From Gimesia fumaroli (GTDB lineage: Bacteria; Planctomycetota; Planctomycetia; Planctomycetales; Planctomycetaceae), in the NCBI RefSeq assembly GCF_007754425.1, contig NZ_CP037452.1, positions 496,001-560,000 on the forward strand: a DNA stretch of 64,000 bases. The letters run 5' to 3'. Below the pieces are notes generated by a model. The model was not told where the DNA came from. It did not search any database and was given only the letters and a program-made list of their open reading frames with translations. The position numbers and the translations under genes were made by a program. This document shows, one piece after another, positions 32,583 to 40,625 of the stretch. Each line of letters begins with the position of its first letter. Position 1 is the first letter of the stretch.

Positions 32583-33257
32583 ATGGAAATACTTCTGATA
32601 CTCGGGATAATGGCTGGTGGAGGCTGGTGGCTGTGTAAGCGGTTTTATCACGTGATTCAGTCTGCTCACAGGCAGAACCAATGGCAACGACAGAACGATG
32701 CGGTCTCAATGGGACGCCAGCAACAGCAGCAGCGGCAAATGTATGAACGCCGCCGTCGGCAACAAGTGCTCAATCAAAAATATCGTGCACTCCAGGTCGC
32801 TTTATTGCAGCTGCAGCAGGCGCCTGATTTTCTACGGGCGGCCTCTCGGGCAGAGGCTGCCAGTGAGGTTCCACTGGCTTTGCGGCAACGGCAGTATCGC
32901 CGCTTTCGGCCAAAACTGATCAGACATTTCGTACGCCGTCTGCGGATGGGGACTGATACCCAGGTTCTGCTCGATTCTCTCACGACACTGGTCGAAGCAC
33001 TCGGCGTTGCCGGTTTTGAGGCGAGTTATATTGAACAGGCAGCCTCGCGGCAGTTGCAAAACAGAACCAGGAGACCAGTGGAAAATTTCTCTGCCACGTT
33101 AGAGCGAGTACAACGGGAGCATGCTGACCGGAAGGCCGCACTGAATCAGGCGAACCTGGAACCGGATACGAAGCAGCAATTACAGGAAGCACAGGACCAG
33201 CAGTTAGTGGAATCCTTGATGGAAATGACGCTTAGTAATCGGGGAGAAGAGACATGA
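32583..33257 (+). CDS. Membrane-anchored, Gln/Arg-rich coiled-coil protein
   Basis: A 224-residue protein with an N-terminal membrane helix (EILLILGIMAGGGWWLC) and a long, highly charged helical body rich in Gln and Arg (for example RQQQQQRQMYERRRRQQ near 45-61). Its stop overlaps the ATG of the second coupling ATPase by four bases, so the two are made together. An inner-membrane adaptor or anchor for that ATPase, which has no membrane span of its own, is a reasonable inference. No family is recognised. Confidence 0.6.
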   Translation: MEILLILGIMAGGGWWLCKRFYHVIQSAHRQNQWQRQNDAVSMGRQQQQQRQMYERRRRQQVLNQKYRALQVALLQLQQAPDFLRAASRAEAASEVPLALRQRQYRRFRPKLIRHFVRRLRMGTDTQVLLDSLTTLVEALGVAGFEASYIEQAASRQLQNRTRRPVENFSATLERVQREHADRKAALNQANLEPDTKQQLQEAQDQQLVESLMEMTLSNRGEET

Positions 33258-35155
33258 ATGGGCTTTCCAGAACTATCAAACCGAACCGACTATCCCGAAC
33301 CAGACGGCATTCGTTTTTCTCGGCGAAACAGCTCTTTGCTGAGAGTCAGGCGGGCATCTTCATCTCCGGCGATTCTGGTTTCGGAAAGAGCAATGCGATG
33401 AAAGTGCTGATGCAGCTCCTGGCGATCTTGGGATACGGCTTTCTGTTCATAAGTCCGCACGGTTCTGATCCGAGAGACATACTGAGTTGGTGCATGGCTC
33501 AGAAAGCATCGATCCGCAATCGGGTCGTGTATATCGATCCGGCTGAGACATCACGTACGACCTGTATCAATCCCCTCGCAGTCGAACCGACCCGTGATCC
33601 GATCCAATACCGCGCTCGGCTGGTCAGTAAAATCGGCCATGTCTGTCGAATTCTGCTCTCTGCCTGGGGAGAGGAAGATTTTGACAGTCGCCCCCGGCTC
33701 TTTACCTGGACAATGAGAATTTTGAAGACGCTTGCAGAACTCGGTTTACCGCTGGCGGATGCGAAGCATTTTCTGGATGTCGGTTCGGACATCTACAACG
33801 CTCTGGTACAAGCGGTTCCTGACGTCATGGCACGCCATTTCTTTGAGAACCTGGCCGCCGGTCGTCCGCAGGAGATCCGGGAAGAGATTGAATCGACGCG
33901 TAATCGTATTTTGGGGTTCTTCAGCAATCCGATTATCGAAGCCATGCTTTCCCGGACAAGCGGGGTGCTCGATTTTGGTCAGCTGCGACGAAAAAACGCG
34001 ATCGTGATCGTCAATCTCAGACAGGGGGGCGTTTTACGAGAGGAAGATCAACAAATATTAGCGAATCTGTTTCTGGCCGAGTTATTACACGATGTTTTTA
34101 ATAGTGATACTCCTACGCCGTACTTTGCCTTTCTGGATGAGCTTCCTGTCTTTGCCAGGGGATCAGGCCCAGAACTGACTGCTGCAGCCGGCCAAATCCG
34201 CAAGTTTTTATTACGTCTGGTTTGTGCCACGCAAGGGGCGAATCCTTTTCCGGATCGTATGGATGATCGTTTACTGAATGCCCTGATTGGGCAGTGTGGT
34301 CTGCATTTTCTCTTTCGCCATAAGCATCCGTATGATGCGAAGTTTTTTGGTGAGATCATCGGATTCCCGACCTATGACCCCCAGCGAGTGAAGCATCAGA
34401 CAGTGCAGTCGCAGCAGTATCAGGCGGGCCATGATTTAGTCACCCTGATGGATTTCAGTGAAAGCGAGTCGGAAACCAGGGGGACGGGAGGTTCTGAATC
34501 AAACGGTATTACGGAGTCCGAGCAGTGGAGTGATACCCAGAGCCATTCGGTAGGTTCATCCACCAGTCGTTCGGAATCAAGCTCACAAACAACGGGGACC
34601 AGTCAGAATCCCTACGACATACAATTGCAACAGATACGACAGGCGGTCAGTGATACTCGGTCTTCTACAACAGGGCAATCCGAAAACCGTACTGATGGTC
34701 GTTCTTCAACGACGGGAGGATCGCAGGGACACTCTCATCAAACCAGCCAGAGCTGGTCGCAATCTGTGGGAAAAACGACGGGAAGAACTTTTAAACAGTC
34801 ATTGGTTCCTCGGCTACTTTGGAGAGACGTTGTGACCGGCGTCACATTTTATTCGCCACAAGAACACCAGATGATGAATGCGGCCCGGCTGGCATCACTG
34901 CAGATTGGAGAAGCGATTGTCTACGGTCCGGGAAAGCCGATGCAGATTCATTTCCCATTGGCACAAAATCCTGCTCGCTGGTCTCCGAGATTTGTCGCGC
35001 GGCGTATGGAACATTACTTGGAACTGTTAGCACAGGTATTTCCTTCTCCACAGCAGGTCTTAGCCGAACGTCAACAGGAACTGGAAGCAATCATTCACAA
35101 TCTGGGCCTGGCATTACCTGAACAGGATGCTGGCGATGATCCGTTTCCCAGTTAG
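33254..35155 (+). CDS. VirD4/TraD-like ATPase with Ser-rich insert (second copy)
   Basis: A 633-residue motor protein. Walker A GDSGFGKSN lies at 39-47, SPHGSDPRD and VVYIDPAE follow, and Walker B YFAFLDELPVF has Asp295-Glu296. A low-complexity segment at about 400-515, dominated by Ser, Thr, Gly and Gln (SESESETRGTGGSESNG), separates the motor from a C-terminal domain of about 120 residues (YSPQEHQMMNAARLASL ... VYGPGKPMQIHFP). It is only distantly related to the ATPase at 14934. It may drive DNA or protein export at the membrane through the protein encoded upstream. The linker resembles those of similar element ATPases and may be a flexible tether. Confidence 0.78.
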   Translation: MNGLSRTIKPNRLSRTRRHSFFSAKQLFAESQAGIFISGDSGFGKSNAMKVLMQLLAILGYGFLFISPHGSDPRDILSWCMAQKASIRNRVVYIDPAETSRTTCINPLAVEPTRDPIQYRARLVSKIGHVCRILLSAWGEEDFDSRPRLFTWTMRILKTLAELGLPLADAKHFLDVGSDIYNALVQAVPDVMARHFFENLAAGRPQEIREEIESTRNRILGFFSNPIIEAMLSRTSGVLDFGQLRRKNAIVIVNLRQGGVLREEDQQILANLFLAELLHDVFNSDTPTPYFAFLDELPVFARGSGPELTAAAGQIRKFLLRLVCATQGANPFPDRMDDRLLNALIGQCGLHFLFRHKHPYDAKFFGEIIGFPTYDPQRVKHQTVQSQQYQAGHDLVTLMDFSESESETRGTGGSESNGITESEQWSDTQSHSVGSSTSRSESSSQTTGTSQNPYDIQLQQIRQAVSDTRSSTTGQSENRTDGRSSTTGGSQGHSHQTSQSWSQSVGKTTGRTFKQSLVPRLLWRDVVTGVTFYSPQEHQMMNAARLASLQIGEAIVYGPGKPMQIHFPLAQNPARWSPRFVARRMEHYLELLAQVFPSPQQVLAERQQELEAIIHNLGLALPEQDAGDDPFPS

Positions 35156-35168
35156 AGGTAGACAGACG

Positions 35169-36104
35169 ATGATTACCACAAGAGACATTCCGGTATTCGA
35201 GAAGCTGGCCCGGTATTTTTTGATGAATCGCCGTATGGTGCAGCAGGAGTGCTATCCGACCGACCGAGATGGTCGCCTCTCCCGCCGCCGCCTTTCGGCT
35301 CTGTTGCACGACGGCTATATCAGCAAACAGCGGATGCTGGTCGTGAACCCGCGCGATGAGACCCCAGCGCCCGTCTATCATCTGGCGAAGCAAGGTTGCC
35401 AGTTTTTAGCGGAGCATTTTGAAGACGATCGGTATTTAATGAAGCCGACCAGCATTGCGCAGCCGATGCACCTTTATCATTATCTGGCCGTGGCCAACAC
35501 ACATATGCTGCTCGACAAAGCCATTGCCCAAAGTCCTGTCAAATTGGTGGCCTGGTGCAATGAGCAGGAATATCTCAATCCGGAGAACCCCGATCCCAAG
35601 CAACGAATTCGGTTGTATGCCGAACTGAAGACGGCCCCTAAAAAAATCATCTGTGCTCCCGACTCCGGTTTTCTGCTGGAAGTAGACGGGCACCGTGGTG
35701 TCTTTTACCTGGAGCAGGACCGAGACCGTGACAACTACAGTCACAATCGTGTCGCGGCATTGAAGTCTCCCGGCTATACGGAACTCCATCGCCAACAACG
35801 ACATCGAAAACATTTCCCGGAAACAACTCTCAATCGGTTTACCGTAGTGATGGTTGCACCGAGTGTAAAACGGCGTGATGCCCTCCGTCGCGCTTTTCAT
35901 AAAAAAGCAGGCGCGGATTTTTGGCGGTTTGCATCACTGACAGAATTAACGCCAAAAACATTTCTGCATGAACGGGTCTGGTATCGGACGGATGCTGACG
36001 AGCCACAACCGTTGGTCAAGCCAACGACATCATCAACCGTCACATCAGAATTAGTTCGAAATAGCGAGGAGACAGACAATGCGTTGGCAGTCTCAAAATC
36101 TTGA
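35169..36104 (+). CDS. Replication-relaxation family protein (second copy)
   Basis: A 311-residue protein from ATG 35169 (an upstream in-frame start at 35127 lies inside the ATPase gene). The N-terminal winged helix (DIPVFEKLARYFLMNRRMV ... RLSALLHDGYISKQRM) is followed by PVYHLAKQGCQFL, HLYHYLAVANTHMLL, a core with GFLLEVDGHRGVFYLEQDRD, and a late FTVVMVAPSVKRRDALRRAF. It has the same domain order as the protein at 13772. The gene is tightly linked to the second ATPase, repeating the relaxation protein/ATPase pairing of the first module in the opposite order. Confidence 0.72.
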   Translation: MITTRDIPVFEKLARYFLMNRRMVQQECYPTDRDGRLSRRRLSALLHDGYISKQRMLVVNPRDETPAPVYHLAKQGCQFLAEHFEDDRYLMKPTSIAQPMHLYHYLAVANTHMLLDKAIAQSPVKLVAWCNEQEYLNPENPDPKQRIRLYAELKTAPKKIICAPDSGFLLEVDGHRGVFYLEQDRDRDNYSHNRVAALKSPGYTELHRQQRHRKHFPETTLNRFTVVMVAPSVKRRDALRRAFHKKAGADFWRFASLTELTPKTFLHERVWYRTDADEPQPLVKPTTSSTVTSELVRNSEETDNALAVSKS

Positions 36105-36663
36105 ACGATTTACCTATATCGGGGCCTCCGGGCAGGTCTCCGCCCCGACATATGCTGGTTGTTTTGTGGGTTGTTTGTGTATTTGTTTGCCCACCAACGA
36201 CTTACGGGTGTCGTGGCTGTCATTCGGCAAGCTCAATCCAGCCCCGACCTCACAGCTTTCCAGGGGGGTAACGAGTCAACCTGTGAGGTCGGGGCTAGAT
36301 CGCCCCCGACACCCCCGGAAAACCATCCGTCAGCTCCCGGCCATATGCCTGCCGCTGTCAGATTGTTTTCCACTCTTCTTCCTCTGGTCAGAAGAGCATA
36401 AGTCGTACTCCCTCCCATGTATGTTGTTTTGTTTTTTACGAACCGGCAATGCCGGGCTGTTTTTGTTTGGCCGACAGCACGCAAAATTGCATAGCAATAC
36501 ATTGCATGCCTCCCATGAAAATAAATTCCGGCATGAACGGATTGAATACATCCAGGAAGTTCGAGATCTTTCGTACACGCTGACACGGCAGCGTTTTACG
36601 GGAGCGAACTTTTTCGATGTCCGCCTACGGGCGGTTTTTGTACCCCATTTCACCCCTAATTGT
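36105..36663. other. Palindrome-rich non-coding stretch, possible transfer origin
   Basis: Contains a perfect 16-base inverted repeat (36240-36296) and a smaller CGGGGC/GCCCCG pair (36120-36125 and 36142-36147). An open frame spanning it (from 36079) has Cys- and Leu-rich content unlike its downstream part and is not credible here. Placement right after the relaxation-protein gene fits an origin of transfer or replication. Confidence 0.45.
36240..36296. repeat. Perfect 16-base inverted repeat, 25-base loop
   Basis: AGCCCCGACCTCACAG (36240-36255) pairs with CTGTGAGGTCGGGGCT (36281-36296). It is not followed by a T-run on either strand, so a simple terminator is unlikely. Confidence 0.85.
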
Positions 36664-37053
36664 ATGGAACACGTACCAACCACAGTTCGACACGATGTCG
36701 ATTCTAAAATGAGGACACCGATTGTCATTGCGAAACCACATTGGTTTCAGTTTTGGAAACAGCCCACGCTTGTCAATATGCAATTGCTCGCCCGCCAGGT
36801 CGACCTTGCAAATGACTGGAATCGGTTGACTGAACAGAGGCGAAAACTTCTCGAAGACCTAAGTAGTTTTCAGAAGCAGACAACCCAGTTCAAAAAACAG
36901 GAAGGAAAGTGGCGAAACCTGTTTCAGACCATCGAGTGGGCTTCACAGCCAACTCGAAAAACCAACAAGCCCCGTGTCCTCCCGGGCATGGGACTTGAAT
37001 TGAGCCTCCTGGCTCTGCATTTGGTGGTAGGAATCGCATTTATGATGGTCTGA
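36664..37053 (+). CDS. Hypothetical coiled-coil protein with C-terminal membrane helix
   Basis: A protein of about 129 residues from ATG 36664 (ATG 36709, MRTPIVIAKPHWFQFWKQP, is an equally good start). A helical, charged middle (NDWNRLTEQRRKLLEDLSSF) leads to a C-terminal hydrophobic helix (LELSLLALHLVVGIAFMMV), a tail-anchor arrangement. The frame extends far upstream through palindromic DNA but that part does not look coding. No family is recognised; the job is unknown. Confidence 0.4.
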   Translation: MEHVPTTVRHDVDSKMRTPIVIAKPHWFQFWKQPTLVNMQLLARQVDLANDWNRLTEQRRKLLEDLSSFQKQTTQFKKQEGKWRNLFQTIEWASQPTRKTNKPRVLPGMGLELSLLALHLVVGIAFMMV

Positions 37054-37096
37054 CCATCATGACGGAAGCGATTCCGAAGGAGTGAGAACAGTGTGT

Positions 37097-37129
37097 CATA
37101 CGGAAGTTGCCGTTGTCAACTTCCGTATG
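37097..37129. terminator. Perfect 13-base hairpin
   Basis: CATACGGAAGTTG (37097-37109) pairs with CAACTTCCGTATG (37117-37129), loop of 7. It lies 43 bases after the preceding stop. No T-run follows, so it may stabilise or end the upstream message, or act as a protein site. Confidence 0.55.
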
Positions 37130-37215
37130 CAGGCTCGCGGATGTGTTGAGTGTCGTTTTCGAACGTACCAGACGCTTTCTAAAGCTGACCATGATTCCCA
37201 TCAGGAATCCAACTC

Positions 37216-37244
37216 GATGAGCAGGCGATTCTCCCTCGCTCATC
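37216..37244. repeat. Hairpin GATGAGC/GCTCATC upstream of the first paralogue
   Basis: Stem 37216-37222 with 37238-37244, followed by AACTTTTATT. A related hairpin lies at 37919-37947 before the paralogous gene, so the leader was duplicated together with the gene. Confidence 0.6.
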
Positions 37245-37372
37245 AACTTTTATTGGATGCAACGACCGGTTTCAACTTCACCGACCAGAGAGGGTTGGTT
37301 TGGTATTTGGTTGGGACAGGTCTTTCATCCCGTCAATTTGACGGATTTCAATTTCTTTACTCCCTCATCATT

Positions 37373-37693
37373 ATGGAAAATGAAAAGAAAACAACACCGG
37401 CAAAAGTTTCTAACGCCACTAACAAGGTTAAGGAATCAAAACAGCCACCCATTTGTCGTGTGGAATTCAGCGGCATCAGCGCTGCTGTCTGGCCCAAGCA
37501 GATTCCTTCTGCCGACGGTCAATCACGCGAAACGTGGATGGTCAGTCTCACCCGTTCCTATCGGGACGGGAATGAGACAAAGCGAACGCACGTTCTATTT
37601 CCGGAACATTTACTGCCCGCTTCAATGGCGCTCATCAAAGCATGGGAATTTATTGAAAACGGCGGCAAACCCGAGGAGCAGAATGATGCATAA
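37373..37693 (+). CDS. Small conserved-looking protein, paralogue of the 38154 gene
   Basis: A 106-residue protein from ATG 37373 (the frame extends 97 codons upstream through hairpin DNA, which is not credible). After a Lys-rich start of about 28 residues it has ICRVEFSGISAAVWPKQI, ETWMVSLTRSYRDGNETKRT and a C-terminal helix LLPASMALIKAWEFIENG. The plan, strands then one helix, and the pattern R.(Y)(K/R)DG match the gene at 38154. It might be a small ssDNA-binding or regulatory protein of the element, but that is a guess. Confidence 0.6.
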   Translation: MENEKKTTPAKVSNATNKVKESKQPPICRVEFSGISAAVWPKQIPSADGQSRETWMVSLTRSYRDGNETKRTHVLFPEHLLPASMALIKAWEFIENGGKPEEQNDA

Positions 37694-38153
37694 GGACGCA
37701 ATCGCAACGGTGAAGGATTTCGTTGGTTGCTAAGAGCTTGCTCAATCCAACGAGACTGGAGTGAGAATCAAAGCATTTCGGAACGGTTGCCCTCTCAATC
37801 GTTCCGGAAACAAACCTGCCCTCTGTGGCAGGAGGCTGGACAACTTCGTCGAGTGTCATCTGTGGATGTACCAGGCATTTTGACTGGCTGAAATCGATTC
37901 ACTTTTTGAATCTCATTCGATGAGCGGAACATCCTCTCCCGCTCATCACCCTTTGTTCGGTTTCAAACGACCGCCAAACTCTTGTCGAAAATGTTCACGA
38001 TCTCCTTGCGCACTTTGCAAACTCGTGTCATGGTCGCGGTCTGTCTGCTCGATTTGATGTTTTTCCATGTAGACAGGTAAACGAATCTCACGGGTTGCTG
38101 ATTAACTATGAGAGGCAATTCAGAACTGTTCCTTCCACAGAAAGGTTGAACCA
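37694..38153. other. Long leader between the paralogues, with hairpins
   Basis: No gene is supported. Two hairpins are visible: TTTCGGAACGGTTG with CAATCGTTCCGGAAA (about 37785-37813, imperfect), and a perfect 9-base GATGAGCGG/CCGCTCATC (37919-37927 and 37939-37947) followed by ACCCTTTGTT. They mirror the two hairpins ahead of the first paralogue. Confidence 0.5.
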
Positions 38154-38429
38154 ATGGCTAAAAAAAGTGCAAAACGAAACAGTAATAATCCTCCGGAAAA
38201 AGTGTTCCGAATTGGATTCATCACGGCTTCCGTTTTCGGACATGAAATTGAAACTGACGAAGGTCCCATTACAGTTCGTAGCGTCAACGTGCAGAAACGG
38301 TATAAGGATGGAGAGGACGTTAAATATACGTCGTCCTTTAATCTGGCGGAATTGCCACAGGCGATTCGCGTGCTGCAGATGGCACAGGGCTACGTCGAAC
38401 GGGCTGAAGCCGAAATCTTTCTGGACTAG
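38154..38429 (+). CDS. Small basic-start protein, paralogue of the 37373 gene
   Basis: A 91-residue protein: MAKKSAKRNSNNPPEKVFRI, then GFITASVFGHEI, TVRSVNVQKRYKDGEDVKYTS and a helix LPQAIRVLQMAQGYVERA. It matches the gene at 37373 in length, order and key residues. The beta-strand run with alternating basic residues and the single C-terminal helix would suit nucleic-acid binding. A terminator follows within 25 bases. Confidence 0.65.
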   Translation: MAKKSAKRNSNNPPEKVFRIGFITASVFGHEIETDEGPITVRSVNVQKRYKDGEDVKYTSSFNLAELPQAIRVLQMAQGYVERAEAEIFLD

Positions 38430-38450
38430 AACTTCGGCAGATTCGTTTCT

Positions 38451-38490
38451 GGACGGTGATTGAAACTTCGATCACCGTCCCCTCTTTCTT
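38451..38490 (+). terminator. Rho-independent-type terminator
   Basis: A perfect 10-base hairpin GGACGGTGAT / ATCACCGTCC (38451-38460 and 38471-38480, 10-base loop) followed by CCTCTTTCTT. It lies between the 38154 gene and the excisionase-like gene and probably ends the former transcript. Confidence 0.7.
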
Positions 38491-38510
38491 AAAACTTGAA
38501 AGGTATGAAG

Positions 38511-38783
38511 ATGAACGTACCAGAAATTGAGAATCGACTCGAAAAGATCGAAACGCTTCTCTCTGAACTGATCCAACAAAAAACTCAGAAGGAATGGTAT
38601 AGCACAGCGGATCTCGCAGAACTCACAGGTCGGGCCGAATTTACAGTTCGTGAATGGTGCCGCCTCGGTCGTGTCACGGCAGAAAAAGAGGTTGATGGAC
38701 GGAAACATGAATGGCGAGTCAGTCATGCAGAAGTCCAACGTATTCTAAATCATGGTCCAAGACCACTCATCCTTCGAAATTGA
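38511..38783 (+). CDS. HTH excisionase-like DNA-binding protein
   Basis: A 90-residue protein. ATG 38511 is chosen because AAAGG lies 7-8 bases upstream; TTG 38496 and ATG 38505 are alternatives. An N-terminal coiled coil (ENRLEKIETLLSELIQQK) leads to a MerR-like helix-turn-helix of the HTH_17/Xis class: EWYSTADLAELTGRAEFTV then REWCRLGRVTAEK and the short wing HEWRVSHAEVQRIL. Directly upstream of an integrase gene, this is the expected place for an excisionase or recombination directionality factor. Confidence 0.75.
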   Translation: MNVPEIENRLEKIETLLSELIQQKTQKEWYSTADLAELTGRAEFTVREWCRLGRVTAEKEVDGRKHEWRVSHAEVQRILNHGPRPLILRN

Positions 38784-38851
38784 AAGCTGCGCCCTCAAAA
38801 GGGCTGATCTGGACTTCACAATGTTTTTCCTGCAAGGTGCTATCGTCTCTC

Positions 38852-40105
38852 ATGGCCTCACTTGAGAACCGCACTGGCTATTTCAACGTCGTGTTTCGGT
38901 TCGGTGGCAAGAAGTATACTCGGTCGCTTCATACCGATGACGAGTCAGAAGCCAATCGATTACTGGCAAATCTTGAACAGACCGTTCGAGACGTTAAGAG
39001 TGGTCGTATTTCTTTGCCACCGGACGCCGATATTCCAACGTTTTTGCTGTCTGATGGGAAACTAACAACTCCTCATGTTAGTGACAGCGATTCTATTTCT
39101 GAAACTCGGCTTTCTCTTCACGAGCTTTTCGAATCGTTTTTTGTTTCCTTACCAGATGATTCTCTGGAAGAATCAACGATCTCGTTAATAAAAACGCATC
39201 GGAATAACTTACTCCGTATACTGGGAAAAGATGTATTCATCGAAGATATCGATTTGAACGCTCTTGATCTCTACAGCAAGAAACGTCGGAGAGAAAATGG
39301 TCGCCGGAAAGGAAAAGTTAGCTCATATACAATTAAAAAGGAACTTGTGACATTGCGACGCGTACTTCAGTGGGGTAAGAAGCGTGGCAAACATGAGTCT
39401 GAGATTCCTGCAATTCGGGATGTACAACTTCCAAAGTCAACCGAACGACCTATATTTCAAACATTCGATGAAATCACAGTCCAGGTCGAACAGGGTGATC
39501 TAACTGAGGAACAGCAAAGCGAGCTCTGGGAATGCTTGTATCTGAGAACAGATGAGATTGATCAATTGATTCAACATGTGCGTAAGAATGCATTGCACAC
39601 GTTTCTTTACCCAATGGTTGTTGCGGCAGCGCATACAGGAGCCCGCCGTAGTGAACTCATGCGATCACAGCTTACCGACATTCGGGATGATGTACTCATA
39701 ATTCGTGAGAAAAAACGTCGCCGTGGGCAAGAGTCGACACGCAGGGTTCCAATGTCCACACTCCTGAATGAAACGCTGCATGAATGGAAAGGTGAGCATC
39801 CGGGTGGAAAATACACGTTTGCCGTAAAAGAAATATCGAATCGAAAACATGCTGAAATAGGCCGGGCTATTTCGCGTGACGAGGCACACAGCAGTTTTAA
39901 AAGAGTGTTGAAAGATAGTAAATGGAGTGTCATTCCAGGATGGCATTGCCTGCGGCATTCCTTCATCAGTAATCTCGCATCCAATTCGATCGACCAAAGG
40001 CTGATCGATGAATTCGTCGGACACACGACTGAAGAAATGCGCCGTCGTTACCGTCATCTGTTTCCCGAAGTGAAACAGGCAGCTATTCGGTCAGTGTTTC
40101 ATTGA
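38852..40105 (+). CDS. Tyrosine recombinase (integrase)
   Basis: A 417-residue integrase from ATG 38852; the frame begins earlier but overlaps the excisionase gene. An AP2-like or arm-binding start (GYFNVVFRFGGKKYTRSL) and a SAM-like core-binding domain (about 90-180) precede the catalytic domain. Catalytic residues visible are Arg in AHTGARRSELMR (near 265), His-x-x-Arg in WHCLRHSF (near 364-367), His in VGHTTEEM (near 391) and the nucleophile Tyr in RRRYRHLFP (near 400). It should insert and excise the element, with the attachment site probably in the non-coding DNA just after 40105. Confidence 0.88.
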   Translation: MASLENRTGYFNVVFRFGGKKYTRSLHTDDESEANRLLANLEQTVRDVKSGRISLPPDADIPTFLLSDGKLTTPHVSDSDSISETRLSLHELFESFFVSLPDDSLEESTISLIKTHRNNLLRILGKDVFIEDIDLNALDLYSKKRRRENGRRKGKVSSYTIKKELVTLRRVLQWGKKRGKHESEIPAIRDVQLPKSTERPIFQTFDEITVQVEQGDLTEEQQSELWECLYLRTDEIDQLIQHVRKNALHTFLYPMVVAAAHTGARRSELMRSQLTDIRDDVLIIREKKRRRGQESTRRVPMSTLLNETLHEWKGEHPGGKYTFAVKEISNRKHAEIGRAISRDEAHSSFKRVLKDSKWSVIPGWHCLRHSFISNLASNSIDQRLIDEFVGHTTEEMRRRYRHLFPEVKQAAIRSVFH

Positions 40106-40625
40106 AGGCTCCCCCATAATGGTATCTATAGAATCCAATGTAATTCCAATCTCATTGAAACTGTGTCTGTGATTTGTCCACTGTAGCTACTAGTTATTGT
40201 CCCTCAAACTCAAATCTGTCTGGTACCCTTCGTACAAATTACAAAATGAGCGAGGTCTCGAATCGTTTTTGTGTTTTAACACAGTCAGATTTCCAGTACT
40301 CGATAAGTTCAACCTCATCTCAGCGGTAAACACAACACTTGGACCACAAATCAAAGAAAATGATCACACCACAATAGTGCATGTTTAATCACATCTGATG
40401 TATATTAAAATAAAAATAATAACTTGATATTACAGTATAGGAACGTAACATAAAATCACAATAAACGTGTGGGCAGATCTATTGTTTCCTTTAATCCTGA
40501 CCTGGAAATAAATTTCGAGTTTATAACACAAAACTCGTTGATCACTCTTAACGCAATAAATCATACTCCATTCTCTTTTCAGGTTTGCATTCCCTGAGTT
40601 GAGATGTATAGCGTCTGGAATATAA
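40106..40625. other. AT-rich non-coding stretch after the integrase, likely element boundary
   Basis: 520 bases, strongly AT-rich, with no supported gene. Base composition and gene content change here from conjugative genes to glycosyltransferases, so the right end of the element is probably inside it. No repeat of another site in the window was recognised. Confidence 0.5.

Noticed and set aside
34440-34790. Ser-rich segment suspected as a repeat or CRISPR-like array
   Set aside because: No regular DNA unit or spacers; it is a low-complexity protein linker within the ATPase gene.
36079-36663. Upstream half of a 324-codon frame
   Set aside because: Runs through palindromic DNA with Cys/Leu-rich nonsense composition; only the part after 36664 looks coding.
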